A stretch of 64,000 bases of DNA from Paenibacillus sp. SYP-B3998. Its GTDB lineage: Bacteria > Bacillota > Bacilli > Paenibacillales > NBRC-103111. The notes beneath the pieces were generated by a model. That model did not search any database and was not told the origin of the DNA. It saw only the letters and a list, made by a program, of their open reading frames with translations. Position numbers and translations under genes: made by a program. The stretch spans positions 124,001-188,000 of the forward strand of contig NZ_JAAIKC010000009.1 of the NCBI RefSeq assembly GCF_010820665.1, written 5' to 3'. Positions 42,942-50,323 of this stretch are shown piece by piece. Positions within the stretch are counted from its first letter, which is position 1, and the number at the start of each line of letters is the position of its first letter.

Positions 42942-45059
42942 ATGGATAAAGAATTGAACCCTCTCTTACAAGAAGGAGGGGTGTTTGCCAACCTCATTAT
43001 GAATGCCATTTTGGACAATATGCAGGAAAGTATAACGGTGTACGACCAGGAAGGCACTCTGCTTTATTACAATTCAGCTGCCGATAAATCAGGCTTAGTT
43101 CATGCTTTTTCCAATCAGCAACAATTATTGCATGCAGATGGGCAGACGCCTATTGCCAATGGGGAGGCGCCCCTCCAGAAGATTTTACGGGGTGAGCAGG
43201 TTCATAATGAAGAGATTTGGATTTATGTTAAAAAAAACCAAGCCTCTATTCAACTCGTAAATGGAAGTCCTATTTATACGGAAGGCCATGGACAAGTTGG
43301 TTCGCTTATCGTATCGCATGATATTACAAAGCGTAAGTGGGCTGAGCAGAGGCTAGAGGTTAGTGAACAACGATACAAATCGTTATTTGAGCATAACCCT
43401 GATATCGTGTGCTGGATCGATCTCCGAGGCTCGGTATTAAAAGTGAACCCCGCGTTGGAGAAGCTGGCTGGTCATTCTTCAGAAAGCATACAAGGCCATA
43501 ACATCATGAAGTTTATTGCGGTTGATGATTTAGTGAAGGCACAGAAAAGATTCTTTCTTGCTTGCAAAGGAAAGCCGCAAAACTTTGAAATGAAGGCTAT
43601 CCATCGGAGCGACAGTCTCATAGATTTGCATGTCACAATATTACCTATTGTCGTTAACGGCCAAATCATAGGCGTATATGCTATAGCTAAGGACATATCG
43701 AATCGGAAGCGAACCGAAATCATGAACCATTATCTAGCTTATCATGATACTTTAACAAATTTACCGAACCGTCGAATGTTTCAGGAACGTTTGCAGGATG
43801 CGATCAAGGCTGCAGATGAAGAGGCTTCGACAGTTGCGGTTATTTTTATGGATTTAGATCGTTTTAAATGGATTAACGATACGTTGGGGCATTCCGTGGG
43901 TGATAAGCTGCTGCAAAACATTTCTGAACGGCTCTTGCTTCTTCAGGATGAAACGGACACGATATCCCGTCTTGGCGGGGACGAATTCACATTTATTGTT
44001 CGTAGATCGTCTGCACGGCAAATTACGGGAATGGCACAACGGATTTTCGAATGTTTGACACCTGCTTTTTCTTTAGAGGGCCATGATCTACATATCACCC
44101 CGAGTATTGGGATCAGCTTATATCCGCAGGATGGTGTCGATGCCGAAACGATGATTCGCCATGCCGATTTGGCAATGTATCGTGCCAAAGAGAAGGGACG
44201 TAACAACTTTCAATTTTATAAGCCCGAACTGAATGAACATGTTCATCATAAAATGCTGCTTGAAAGTGAATTGAGGAAAGCATTGGAACGGGGCGAGTTG
44301 GAAATTCATTATCAGCCGCAAATAAGCGCTAAGAACGGGCAGCTTTCTGGTATGGAAGCGTTGATTCGTTGGAAGCATCCGGAATTAGGGATGATCTCGC
44401 CAGTGGATTTTATCCCGCTAGCAGAAGAAACAGGTTTAATTATTTCAATAGGAGAGTGGATTTTGCGTTCTTCCTGTCTCCAGCACATGGCTTGGAAAAA
44501 GAAGGGCTACCCTCCCGTCCATATAGCGGTTAATCTCTCAGCCAGCCAATTCCAACATGAGGGGCTGCAAGAGATGATCGTATCTGCTCTGAAAGAATCC
44601 GGCATGGACCCGAATTTTTTGGAGTTGGAAATCACTGAGAGCATAGCGATGTATCGATTTGATTTTGTACAAAAAAAGCTAGACGCTCTTAAGCAAGTTG
44701 GGATCCAGATCGCGATTGACGATTTTGGCACGGGCTATAGCTCTTTGAGCTATCTTCGAAAGTATCCGATCGACAAGCTGAAGATCGACCGATCTTTTAT
44801 TCGTGAGATGACCGAACGCGAAGAAGATTATTACATTGTTAAAGCTGTTATCGCGCTGGCGAAAAGCTTACACTTGACGATCATTGCAGAAGGGGTTGAG
44901 ACAGAGAATCAGCTAATGATGCTTCAACAGTTGGGTTGCGACGATATTCAAGGCTATTGGTACAGTAAGCCAAAACCAGCATGGCAAATCGAAAAGGAAT
45001 TCTATGCAGCTATAGTCATTTATTCAATTGACATTGATAATCATTCTCATTTATTATAG
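42942..45059 (+). CDS. PAS-PAS-GGDEF-EAL c-di-GMP signalling protein, Fur-controlled
   Basis: A 705-residue cytoplasmic protein. Two PAS domains (about 15-135 and 140-260; the second with FEHNPDIVCWIDLRGSVLKVNPAL) are followed by a GGDEF domain with intact GGDEF at 345-349 (RLGGDEF) and an EAL domain with EAL at 472-474, NLS-type VNLSASQF, EITES and DDFGTGYSSL. Both catalytic motifs are intact, so it could make or degrade c-di-GMP. No membrane segment. AAGGTGG precedes the ATG. It has a Fur-box promoter, and its last codons contain a second Fur-box promoter for fumC; the tail residues IDIDNHSHLL are encoded by that site. Confidence 0.93.
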   Translation: MDKELNPLLQEGGVFANLIMNAILDNMQESITVYDQEGTLLYYNSAADKSGLVHAFSNQQQLLHADGQTPIANGEAPLQKILRGEQVHNEEIWIYVKKNQASIQLVNGSPIYTEGHGQVGSLIVSHDITKRKWAEQRLEVSEQRYKSLFEHNPDIVCWIDLRGSVLKVNPALEKLAGHSSESIQGHNIMKFIAVDDLVKAQKRFFLACKGKPQNFEMKAIHRSDSLIDLHVTILPIVVNGQIIGVYAIAKDISNRKRTEIMNHYLAYHDTLTNLPNRRMFQERLQDAIKAADEEASTVAVIFMDLDRFKWINDTLGHSVGDKLLQNISERLLLLQDETDTISRLGGDEFTFIVRRSSARQITGMAQRIFECLTPAFSLEGHDLHITPSIGISLYPQDGVDAETMIRHADLAMYRAKEKGRNNFQFYKPELNEHVHHKMLLESELRKALERGELEIHYQPQISAKNGQLSGMEALIRWKHPELGMISPVDFIPLAEETGLIISIGEWILRSSCLQHMAWKKKGYPPVHIAVNLSASQFQHEGLQEMIVSALKESGMDPNFLELEITESIAMYRFDFVQKKLDALKQVGIQIAIDDFGTGYSSLSYLRKYPIDKLKIDRSFIREMTEREEDYYIVKAVIALAKSLHLTIIAEGVETENQLMMLQQLGCDDIQGYWYSKPKPAWQIEKEFYAAIVIYSIDIDNHSHLL
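45028..45057 (+). promoter_or_regulatory. Fur-box promoter of fumC, inside the upstream coding end
   Basis: TTGACA (45028-45033), then TATTAT (45052-45057, 18-base spacer). The spacer holds GACATTGATAATCATTCTC (45030-45048), 16 of 19 matches to the Fur consensus. The whole element lies within the last ten codons and stop of the GGDEF-EAL gene. Fur repression here would make fumC expressed in low iron. Confidence 0.82.
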
Positions 45060-45106
45060 AGGAGGAAGCAAATACTTCAATTGGAAAAAGATGATGGAGG
45101 CTGAAG

Positions 45107-46498
45107 ATGGCTTATCGCATTGAAAGAGATACATTAGGGGAAGTTCAAGTACCTGCTGATAAATTGTGGGCTGCACAGACCCAACGAAGTTTCGTTAATT
45201 TTCAGATCGGCGCCGAGAGAATGCCAATAGCGCTTATTAAAGCATTCGGCATTTTGAAAAAAAGTGCGGCGACGGTTAATCATCATTTAGGCAAATTATT
45301 GCCGGAGAAAGCGCAGGCCATTGAAGCTGCTGCGGATGAAATTATTAGAGGAGAGCTGGACGAGCATTTCCCGCTCGTTGTATGGCAGACGGGCAGCGGC
45401 ACACAGTCGAACATGAACGTGAATGAGGTGATCGCCAATCGCGGTAACCAACTGTTGGAGAAGCAGGGTAGCGATCTGCGCATTCATCCCAACGATGATG
45501 TGAATCGTTCGCAGAGCTCCAATGATACGTTCCCTACGGCGATGCACGTAGCTGCATTACTTGCAGTTGAAGAAGAATTGCTGCCAGCCATTGGAGAGCT
45601 CCAGCGCACGTTTCGTGAGAAGTGCGAAAGCTTCGCTGATATCATCAAAATTGGACGAACACATTTACAGGATGCAACGCCAATAACACTAGGGCAGGAG
45701 ATCAGCGGTTGGGTCCGCATGTTAGATAAATCTGGAGCCATGATTCGTCAGAGTGCCAAATCGCTCAGAGAGTTGGCTATCGGCGGGACTGCGGTCGGAA
45801 CGGGGATTAACGCGCATCCTGAGTTCGGTGATCGTGTAGCCCACGAGATTAGCAAGCTAACAGGGTCCTCCTTTATTAGCGCATCGAATAAGTTCCACGC
45901 GCTGACGAGCCATGACGAGCTTGTGTATGTACATGGGGCCTTCAAAGCATTGGCGGCCGATCTGATGAAGATTGCCAACGATGTTAGATGGCTATCCAGC
46001 GGGCCGCGCAGTGGAATTGGTGAGTTGATCATTCCTGCGAACGAGCCGGGCAGTTCCATCATGCCGGGTAAAGTGAACCCGACACAGAGTGAAGCGCTGA
46101 CGATGGTGGTCTGTCAGGTTATGGGCAATGACGCAACGATTGGCTTTGCCGCTAGCCAAGGTAATTTCGAGTTGAACGTGTTCAAGCCTGTGATTATTTA
46201 TAATTTCTTGCAATCCGCACGACTGCTCACGGATAGCATCAACTCATTTAATACCCATTGCGCGGTCGGAATTGAGCCGAATCTCACTGTTATCCGGGAA
46301 CATTTGGAACGTTCTCTTATGCTTGTCACAGCGCTAAACCCGCATATCGGGTACGATAACGCTGCTGCGGTTGCTAAGCTCGCTCACAAAGAAGGCATTA
46401 CGTTAAAGGAAGCTGCTCTGAGAAGCAATCTATTGACCGAAGAGCAGTTTGATCGCTTAGTTCGTCCTGAACTTATGATAGAACCGAAGGGGGATTGA
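45107..46498 (+). CDS. fumC: Class II fumarate hydratase
   Basis: The iron-independent fumarase of the citric acid cycle, converting fumarate to malate. 463 residues, the usual length. Family motifs: [53 protein letters not shown] and the signature [16 protein letters not shown] lies six bases before the ATG. Control by the Fur-box promoter would supply an Fe-S-free enzyme when iron is scarce, as known for FumC in enteric bacteria. Two unknown genes follow in the same unit. Confidence 0.96.
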   Translation: MAYRIERDTLGEVQVPADKLWAAQTQRSFVNFQIGAERMPIALIKAFGILKKSAATVNHHLGKLLPEKAQAIEAAADEIIRGELDEHFPLVVWQTGSGTQSNMNVNEVIANRGNQLLEKQGSDLRIHPNDDVNRSQSSNDTFPTAMHVAALLAVEEELLPAIGELQRTFREKCESFADIIKIGRTHLQDATPITLGQEISGWVRMLDKSGAMIRQSAKSLRELAIGGTAVGTGINAHPEFGDRVAHEISKLTGSSFISASNKFHALTSHDELVYVHGAFKALAADLMKIANDVRWLSSGPRSGIGELIIPANEPGSSIMPGKVNPTQSEALTMVVCQVMGNDATIGFAASQGNFELNVFKPVIIYNFLQSARLLTDSINSFNTHCAVGIEPNLTVIREHLERSLMLVTALNPHIGYDNAAAVAKLAHKEGITLKEAALRSNLLTEEQFDRLVRPELMIEPKGD

Positions 46499-46504
46499 TG
46501 AGAC

Positions 46505-46879
46505 ATGTGGAATGCGATTCGTATATCTGATAATTTATATGGTTTTCAGTTAGAGCAAGGTTATCTGGAGCCATGGGCGGCTGTCGGGCAAATTACAACT
46601 GTGCAGAGAGAACTAGTGTTGCTTGTCGATTTATTCTTACTTGAAGTGGAGTCTCGGGAACAATATGAGAAATTGCTTGATGCTGTTCGTGAATTTTTGA
46701 GAAATAAAGCTGTGGCGCTCGGTTTTTCCTCGTTTAAAATCAGGTTCAATTGCAAGGGCCTCATTGAAGAAGAGGCGGGCTTGCCTTTACCTACAACGCT
46801 ACATACCAGCGGTATGTTGGCTGTCGATTATGAATTCGTTGAGGAAGAATGGGTGAAGCACATTGGGCATGTTATATGA
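46505..46879 (+). CDS. Hypothetical protein in the fumC operon
   Basis: A 124-residue soluble protein that I do not recognise. It begins six bases after the fumC stop, with a GGGGGA site inside the fumC end. The pattern is mixed alpha/beta (VQRELVLLVDLFLLEVESREQYEKLLDAV, then FSSFKIRFNCKGLIEEE). No signal peptide or metal cluster. It should be expressed with fumC under the Fur-box promoter. The next small frame overlaps its end by 11 bases. Confidence 0.8.
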   Translation: MWNAIRISDNLYGFQLEQGYLEPWAAVGQITTVQRELVLLVDLFLLEVESREQYEKLLDAVREFLRNKAVALGFSSFKIRFNCKGLIEEEAGLPLPTTLHTSGMLAVDYEFVEEEWVKHIGHVI

Positions 46880-47042
46880 AATCCTGAGTTGCTCGAAGCA
46901 GCAGGTAACAGATGAAGCACATCCTTTGTCGATCCAGGAGATAGAGGACATCATGCGGTTGAGCCATGATTTGGCTGATCAGAAGCTGAGAGACTTCATG
47001 CTGCAGGATGCTAACAGCTACGAGATGAAGCGTAAAGCTTAA
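46869..47042 (+). CDS. Small hypothetical protein overlapping the fumC-operon gene end
   Basis: A 57-residue frame whose ATG lies 11 bases inside the end of the 46505 gene, an arrangement typical of translational coupling. The protein is charged and helical (LSIQEIEDIMRLSHDLADQKLRDFMLQD). LSHDLAD slightly recalls the Spo0E-type SQELD helix, but I would not assign it. The ribosome site is weak. A terminator follows 22 bases later, so it closes the operon. Confidence 0.55.
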   Translation: MLYEILSCSKQQVTDEAHPLSIQEIEDIMRLSHDLADQKLRDFMLQDANSYEMKRKA

Positions 47043-47063
47043 CAAGGCATATTTTCTACTGAA

Positions 47064-47106
47064 AATCCTAATCTGTATCTTCTATGATACAGGTTGGGTT
47101 TTTTTG
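47064..47106 (+). terminator. Terminator of the fumC operon
   Basis: AATCCTAATCTGTATC pairs with GATACAGGTTGGGTT (with G-U pairs), followed by a T run. Confidence 0.75.
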
Positions 47107-47204
47107 CTATATTCAGACCTTTCGGCGGATTTCCAATGGAAAAGCACACGCTTTTAATAGTTAGAGAATAAGATAGTAGAAGAGATCAGAAGGGAGGGTG
47201 ATAG

Positions 47205-47882
47205 ATGACAAGACAACAGTTTATTGAATTGCTAGTGCCAATTGCGGTTAAATTGCGTCTGAACGGTTCCTCGATCTATCCTTCTGTCCGAATTGCTCAA
47301 GCGATACTCGAAACGGGCGGCAATGTGAATGCGTGGAACAACTTAGTTGGGTACAAAGTGGGAAGCGGCAAGCTTACCCCTTACTGGAACGGGGATTGGG
47401 TCTCAAGGACAACCTGGGAAGTTGTGAATGGAGCTCGCTACGATAAGGTGCCGGGTGATTTTCGCGCTTATCCGACGATAGAGGCTGGCTTTCGGGATCA
47501 AGATTTGCTTTTCCAATCGTCTCGTTATTCAAGTGTAAGACAGGCAGCCGATCCTGATTCCCAAGCAGCCGCGCTGCAGAGCAGCGGGTATGCCACAGAC
47601 CCAGCATATGCCACCAAGTTAAGCAGGATGATTCAGATATATCAATTAAAACGATATGACGAGGAGGTTATTCACATGCTGGAGGAGCTGCAGAAGCAAG
47701 TTGAAGCCTTACAGAAGCAGGTTTCAGCATTAGAGAGGATGACATCGCTTGATACGATTCCACAATGGGCTCAAGCGGCCGTGGACGCTGCAGCTTCAGC
47801 TGGCCTTATCGATACGCCGTCTGGGGGCAGTCATGATTTCTATAGGCTGCTTACGGTCCTCCATCGTAAAGGCATTGTTTAG
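47205..47882 (+). CDS. Endolysin-like glucosaminidase-domain protein
   Basis: A 225-residue protein with an N-terminal glucosaminidase (LytD/FlgJ-type) domain (about 1-150) and likely catalytic Glu36 in RIAQAILETGG. SGYATDPAYATKLSRMIQ is typical of the domain end. A short coiled coil (MLEELQKQVEALQKQVSALE, about 160-180) leads to a C-terminal half-motif (PQWAQAAVDAAASAGLI, DFYRLLTVLHRKG) found on phage lysins and wall-bound enzymes. It has no signal peptide, so export would need a holin or cell lysis. GGGAGGGTGATAG precedes the ATG. No phage genes surround it. Confidence 0.82.
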   Translation: MTRQQFIELLVPIAVKLRLNGSSIYPSVRIAQAILETGGNVNAWNNLVGYKVGSGKLTPYWNGDWVSRTTWEVVNGARYDKVPGDFRAYPTIEAGFRDQDLLFQSSRYSSVRQAADPDSQAAALQSSGYATDPAYATKLSRMIQIYQLKRYDEEVIHMLEELQKQVEALQKQVSALERMTSLDTIPQWAQAAVDAAASAGLIDTPSGGSHDFYRLLTVLHRKGIV

Positions 47883-47913
47883 CTTAGTTGGCTGCTGAGC
47901 AGTCAAAGAAAAA

Positions 47914-47965
47914 AAAGGCCACAGGTGAGGGGATTCCCTTAATACACCATGCGGCCTTTAATTTT
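47914..47965. terminator. Terminator after the endolysin-like gene
   Basis: AAAGGCC (47914-47920) and GGCCTTT (47953-47959) with an inner GGTG/CACC pairing and flanking A and T runs. It overlaps the 3' end of the small minus-strand gene and may serve both. Confidence 0.65.
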
Positions 47966-48100
47966 GACGTTCTCACCGTATTTAACCTTCATTAGTTTGC
48001 TCTGCTCGAGCATATAAGCATAAATCTCTTTTAAGCGATTTTTGCGAGGTTTAATTGTTTCTTTAATCTCTCCATTGACTACGATATCATAAACGATCAT
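47939..48100 (-). CDS. Small hypothetical basic protein
   Basis: A 53-residue frame with a good AAAGGAGTG site before its ATG at 48098-48100. The protein is Lys-rich with an N-terminal beta hairpin-like VYDIVVNGEIKETIKPRKNR and a helix (LKEIYAYMLEQSKLMKVKYG). I do not recognise the family. Strong ribosome site and coding character support it as real. Confidence 0.7.
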   Translation of the reverse strand: MIVYDIVVNGEIKETIKPRKNRLKEIYAYMLEQSKLMKVKYGENVKIKGRMVY

Positions 48101-48275
48101 CGTGTTTCACACTCCTTTGTTTATTGGTTATAGATATAGTGTACGCCGCGAATATTAAATGGCGATTAATTTCATTTCTCAATTGTGTGAACAAGCTTAA
48201 AGAAATGTTAACGGAGCATTAATATTCCAACAAAAATTGATCAATTTTTTTTATCGGATAGCCTGGCTGCCAGCA

Positions 48276-48374
48276 TGTGTATAACTTTATGCACATTATC
48301 CCCTATATAGATAGCCAGCCTATGATACATATCAACATTTTACCCACAAGATATACACAGTTGTCTGTGGATAA
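48276..48374. promoter_or_regulatory. DnaA-box cluster upstream of sda
   Basis: Against TTATCCACA: an exact box on the minus strand (TGTGGATAA, 48366-48374), TTATACACA on the minus strand (48276-48284), TTATGCACA (48287-48295), TTACCCACA (48340-48348) and ATATACACA (48351-48359). The cluster ends about 35 bases before a TATAAT at 48409-48414 that can serve sda. In B. subtilis DnaA bound at sda raises its transcription when replication is blocked. Confidence 0.85.
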
Positions 48375-48443
48375 CGGAACGCTTGTTCTAATTTTTCGTG
48401 CATGATAATATAATTACAAATTCTAGGATAAAGGTGATATCAA

Positions 48444-48599
48444 GTGAGACTTATTAGTGATGAAACATTGATTGACTCCTACTACAAAGCACTAGATTTG
48501 AGATTAGAGTCTGATTTTGTCGACCTACTGCTTGCAGAAATAAAGAGACGCGATTTGAAACTAAGCGTATATGTGAAGGACGAAGCTCCTCTGAATTAA
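48444..48599 (+). CDS. sda: Sporulation checkpoint protein Sda
   Basis: A 51-residue helical-hairpin inhibitor of the sporulation kinases. It stops entry into sporulation while DNA replication is incomplete or damaged. MRLISDETLIDSYYKALDL followed by DFVDLLLAEIKRRDL matches the Sda pattern (SDE-LI-SY-KA, then DF--L---EIKRR). The start is GTG with AAAGGTG seven bases upstream. The C-terminal tail is a few residues longer than in B. subtilis. DnaA boxes upstream support the identity. Confidence 0.92.
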   Translation: MRLISDETLIDSYYKALDLRLESDFVDLLLAEIKRRDLKLSVYVKDEAPLN

Positions 48600-48621
48600 C
48601 CGGCTCTGGAAAGTGATTTCG

Positions 48622-48858
48622 TTAATCCAATTGAACGGTAAAGTTGTGAGCGCATATGGTGCAGTTAACAAGGTGAATGCACAGGTACGGTTCATTCTGC
48701 GCCCCGTCTACCATCGAGTAAGCGCCTATTTCCTTGTAAGGGGAATAAGGTCCAAGGTAATCATCTAATTTGCCGCAATCCGCAACTGGATGTGCGCAAA
48801 CGGGACAAGCCATATCTATCGCCTGAAGGCCATTACATACTGGACATATATAAGACAA
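48622..48858 (-). CDS. Small zinc-ribbon-like protein
   Basis: 78 residues from the TTG at 48856-48858, with AGGAGG nine bases upstream. Three CxxC pairs (YICPVCNG, MACPVCAHP, VNCTICAHNF) should hold one or two zinc ions, so a rubredoxin/zinc-ribbon fold is likely. Function unknown. The ribosome site is inside a long hairpin (48860-48901) that lies between it and yumC, so translation may depend on RNA folding. The frame upstream to 48903 would run through the hairpin. Confidence 0.72.
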   Translation of the reverse strand: MSYICPVCNGLQAIDMACPVCAHPVADCGKLDDYLGPYSPYKEIGAYSMVDGAQNEPYLCIHLVNCTICAHNFTVQLD

Positions 48859-48859
48859 A

Positions 48860-48901
48860 GGGGTATTCCTCCTAATCCGTAGATTAGGTATAGAATACCC
48901 C
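48860..48901 (-). promoter_or_regulatory. Hairpin covering the ribosome site behind yumC
   Basis: GGGGTATTC/GAATACCCC outer stem (nine pairs) plus CCTAAT/ATTAGG inner stem, as read on the plus strand. On the minus strand its 3' arm contains AGGAGG (48868-48873) and the TTG start lies directly after. The T run is weak. It may be an attenuator or a structure that hides the ribosome site. Confidence 0.6.
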
Positions 48902-48917
48902 ATTTTATTTGTTAAGA

Positions 48918-49919
48918 TTAAAATTTCAAGTTACTGCTGTGACCAGGTGAAAGTTTAGCTGTTGGGTCAATATATACTTTGGCGTTGTTGATGGCTGTTG
49001 GGGCTTCTCCGAAGCCAACGGCAATCAGTTTCAACTTACCAGGATAAGTCGTAATATCTCCAGCCGCGAAAATACCCGGAATGTTCGTTTCCATTCGTGA
49101 ATCAACGACGATTGAACCATTGTCAATTTGCAATCCCCATTCGGAAATCGGTCCCAAAGAAGAGACGAAGCCGAAATTGATAATAACTGCATCAACATCA
49201 TGAATGGTTTCTTCACCGGATTTAATATCTTTTAAAGTGACTTGCTCAATACGGTCGCTGCCGTGCAGTTTTGTAATTTCTGTAGGAGTAACAACATGAA
49301 CTTTGGAATTTATTAAGTTTTCAACACTATGCTCATGAGCGCGGAATTTATCACGACGATGGATAAGGGTAACTTTTTCTGCGATTGGTTCAAGCATCAA
49401 AGCCCAATCCACTGCGGAATCGCCGCCGCCGCTGATTAACACTTTTTGACCGGCAAATGCGTTCAAATCACTAACGAAGTAATGAAGGTTTTTCTTTTCG
49501 AATTGTGCAGCTTCAGGCAATTCAAGTCGACGAGGCTCGAAAGCGCCTACGCCCCCTGTAATGATAACCGCATGACTATAATGTACGCCTTTATCTGTGG
49601 TTACTTCGAAGAGACGTTCTTCTTTCTTGTTGACTTGATGAACCTTCTCTTCTAAGCGAACGTCTATGGGGAAGTGCTTCATCTGAGCTAACAAGTTATT
49701 GACTAATTCTTGAGCCGTTACTTTAGGGAAGCCAGCAACATCATAAATATATTTCTCTGGGTACAAGGCTGCAAGTTGGCCACCTAACTGGGGCATACTT
49801 TCAATAACCTTAACAGAAGCTTGGCGCATGCCTGCATAGAAAGAAGCAAACATACCTGCGGGACCTCCGCCGATCACAATAATGTCAACAACTTCTTGAT
49901 TTACTTCTCTCTCACTCAT
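48918..49919 (-). CDS. yumC: Ferredoxin/flavodoxin-NADP reductase YumC
   Basis: A 333-residue thioredoxin-reductase-like flavoprotein (FNR type 2) that moves electrons between NADPH and ferredoxin or flavodoxin; essential in B. subtilis. FAD site [24 protein letters not shown] site [40 protein letters not shown] near the end. No CxxC active-site pair, as expected for FNR2 rather than thioredoxin reductase. GGAGGAG precedes the ATG. It is divergent from yumB across 404 bases. Confidence 0.94.
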   Translation of the reverse strand: MSEREVNQEVVDIIVIGGGPAGMFASFYAGMRQASVKVIESMPQLGGQLAALYPEKYIYDVAGFPKVTAQELVNNLLAQMKHFPIDVRLEEKVHQVNKKEERLFEVTTDKGVHYSHAVIITGGVGAFEPRRLELPEAAQFEKKNLHYFVSDLNAFAGQKVLISGGGDSAVDWALMLEPIAEKVTLIHRRDKFRAHEHSVENLINSKVHVVTPTEITKLHGSDRIEQVTLKDIKSGEETIHDVDAVIINFGFVSSLGPISEWGLQIDNGSIVVDSRMETNIPGIFAAGDITTYPGKLKLIAVGFGEAPTAINNAKVYIDPTAKLSPGHSSNLKF

Positions 49920-50147
49920 TCGAACGTCTCCTCCGATTCATTTCCTTTGATGTGTTTTGGTCTCATCCACAATCATTTCTCCATTATAAACGGACTGCTT
50001 ATTGAAAGAAACAGAAAAGTGCGATTTCTTTATATAAATCCCTTATAGATTTGATAAGTTAATCTTACTTTGTTTGAACAAGCAAAGTTCGCTGAAATGT
50101 CCCATTTTAAGCCAAAATAGCACTTGATATTTACTTATGAAAATTAT

Positions 50148-50156
50148 ATTATATCA
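50148..50156 (-). promoter_or_regulatory. Possible extended -10 promoter of yumC
   Basis: On the minus strand TGATATAAT, a TGn-extended consensus -10. It implies a leader of about 220 bases to the yumC ATG. A stem ACTTTG/CAAAGT lies within that leader near 50070-50091. Confidence 0.4.
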
Positions 50157-50256
50157 TGAGAATGCCTTTGCGCAGTTGTGTTACATATAGTCTATTTCAT
50201 CATAAATTAATCTTGCCGAGCGCAAACTAATGGCAATATGCTGTTTTTGAAGCCGT

Positions 50257-50274
50257 TTGTGTAATTTTTCACAA
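50257..50274 (+). promoter_or_regulatory. Rex-type redox operator upstream of yumB
   Basis: TTGTGTAATTTTTCACAA matches the Rex consensus TTGTGAAWWWWTTCACAA at 17 of 18 positions. A likely -10 (TATAAA, 50294-50299) lies 20 bases downstream. Rex senses the NADH/NAD ratio, which would couple this NADH dehydrogenase gene to redox state. Confidence 0.8.
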
Positions 50275-50323
50275 TAGAGAGAAACCATGAGACTATAAAA
50301 TCGGATATGGAAGTGAGAGAAAC

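Noticed and set aside
46505..47042. Fusion or frameshift of one larger gene after fumC
   Set aside because: The two frames overlap by 11 bases with a proper ATG for the second, so coupling of two small genes is simpler than a frameshift.
47914..48440. Possible chromosomal origin because of the DnaA boxes
   Set aside because: dnaA, dnaN, rpmH and the typical AT-rich unwinding region are absent; the boxes fit the known regulation of sda instead.
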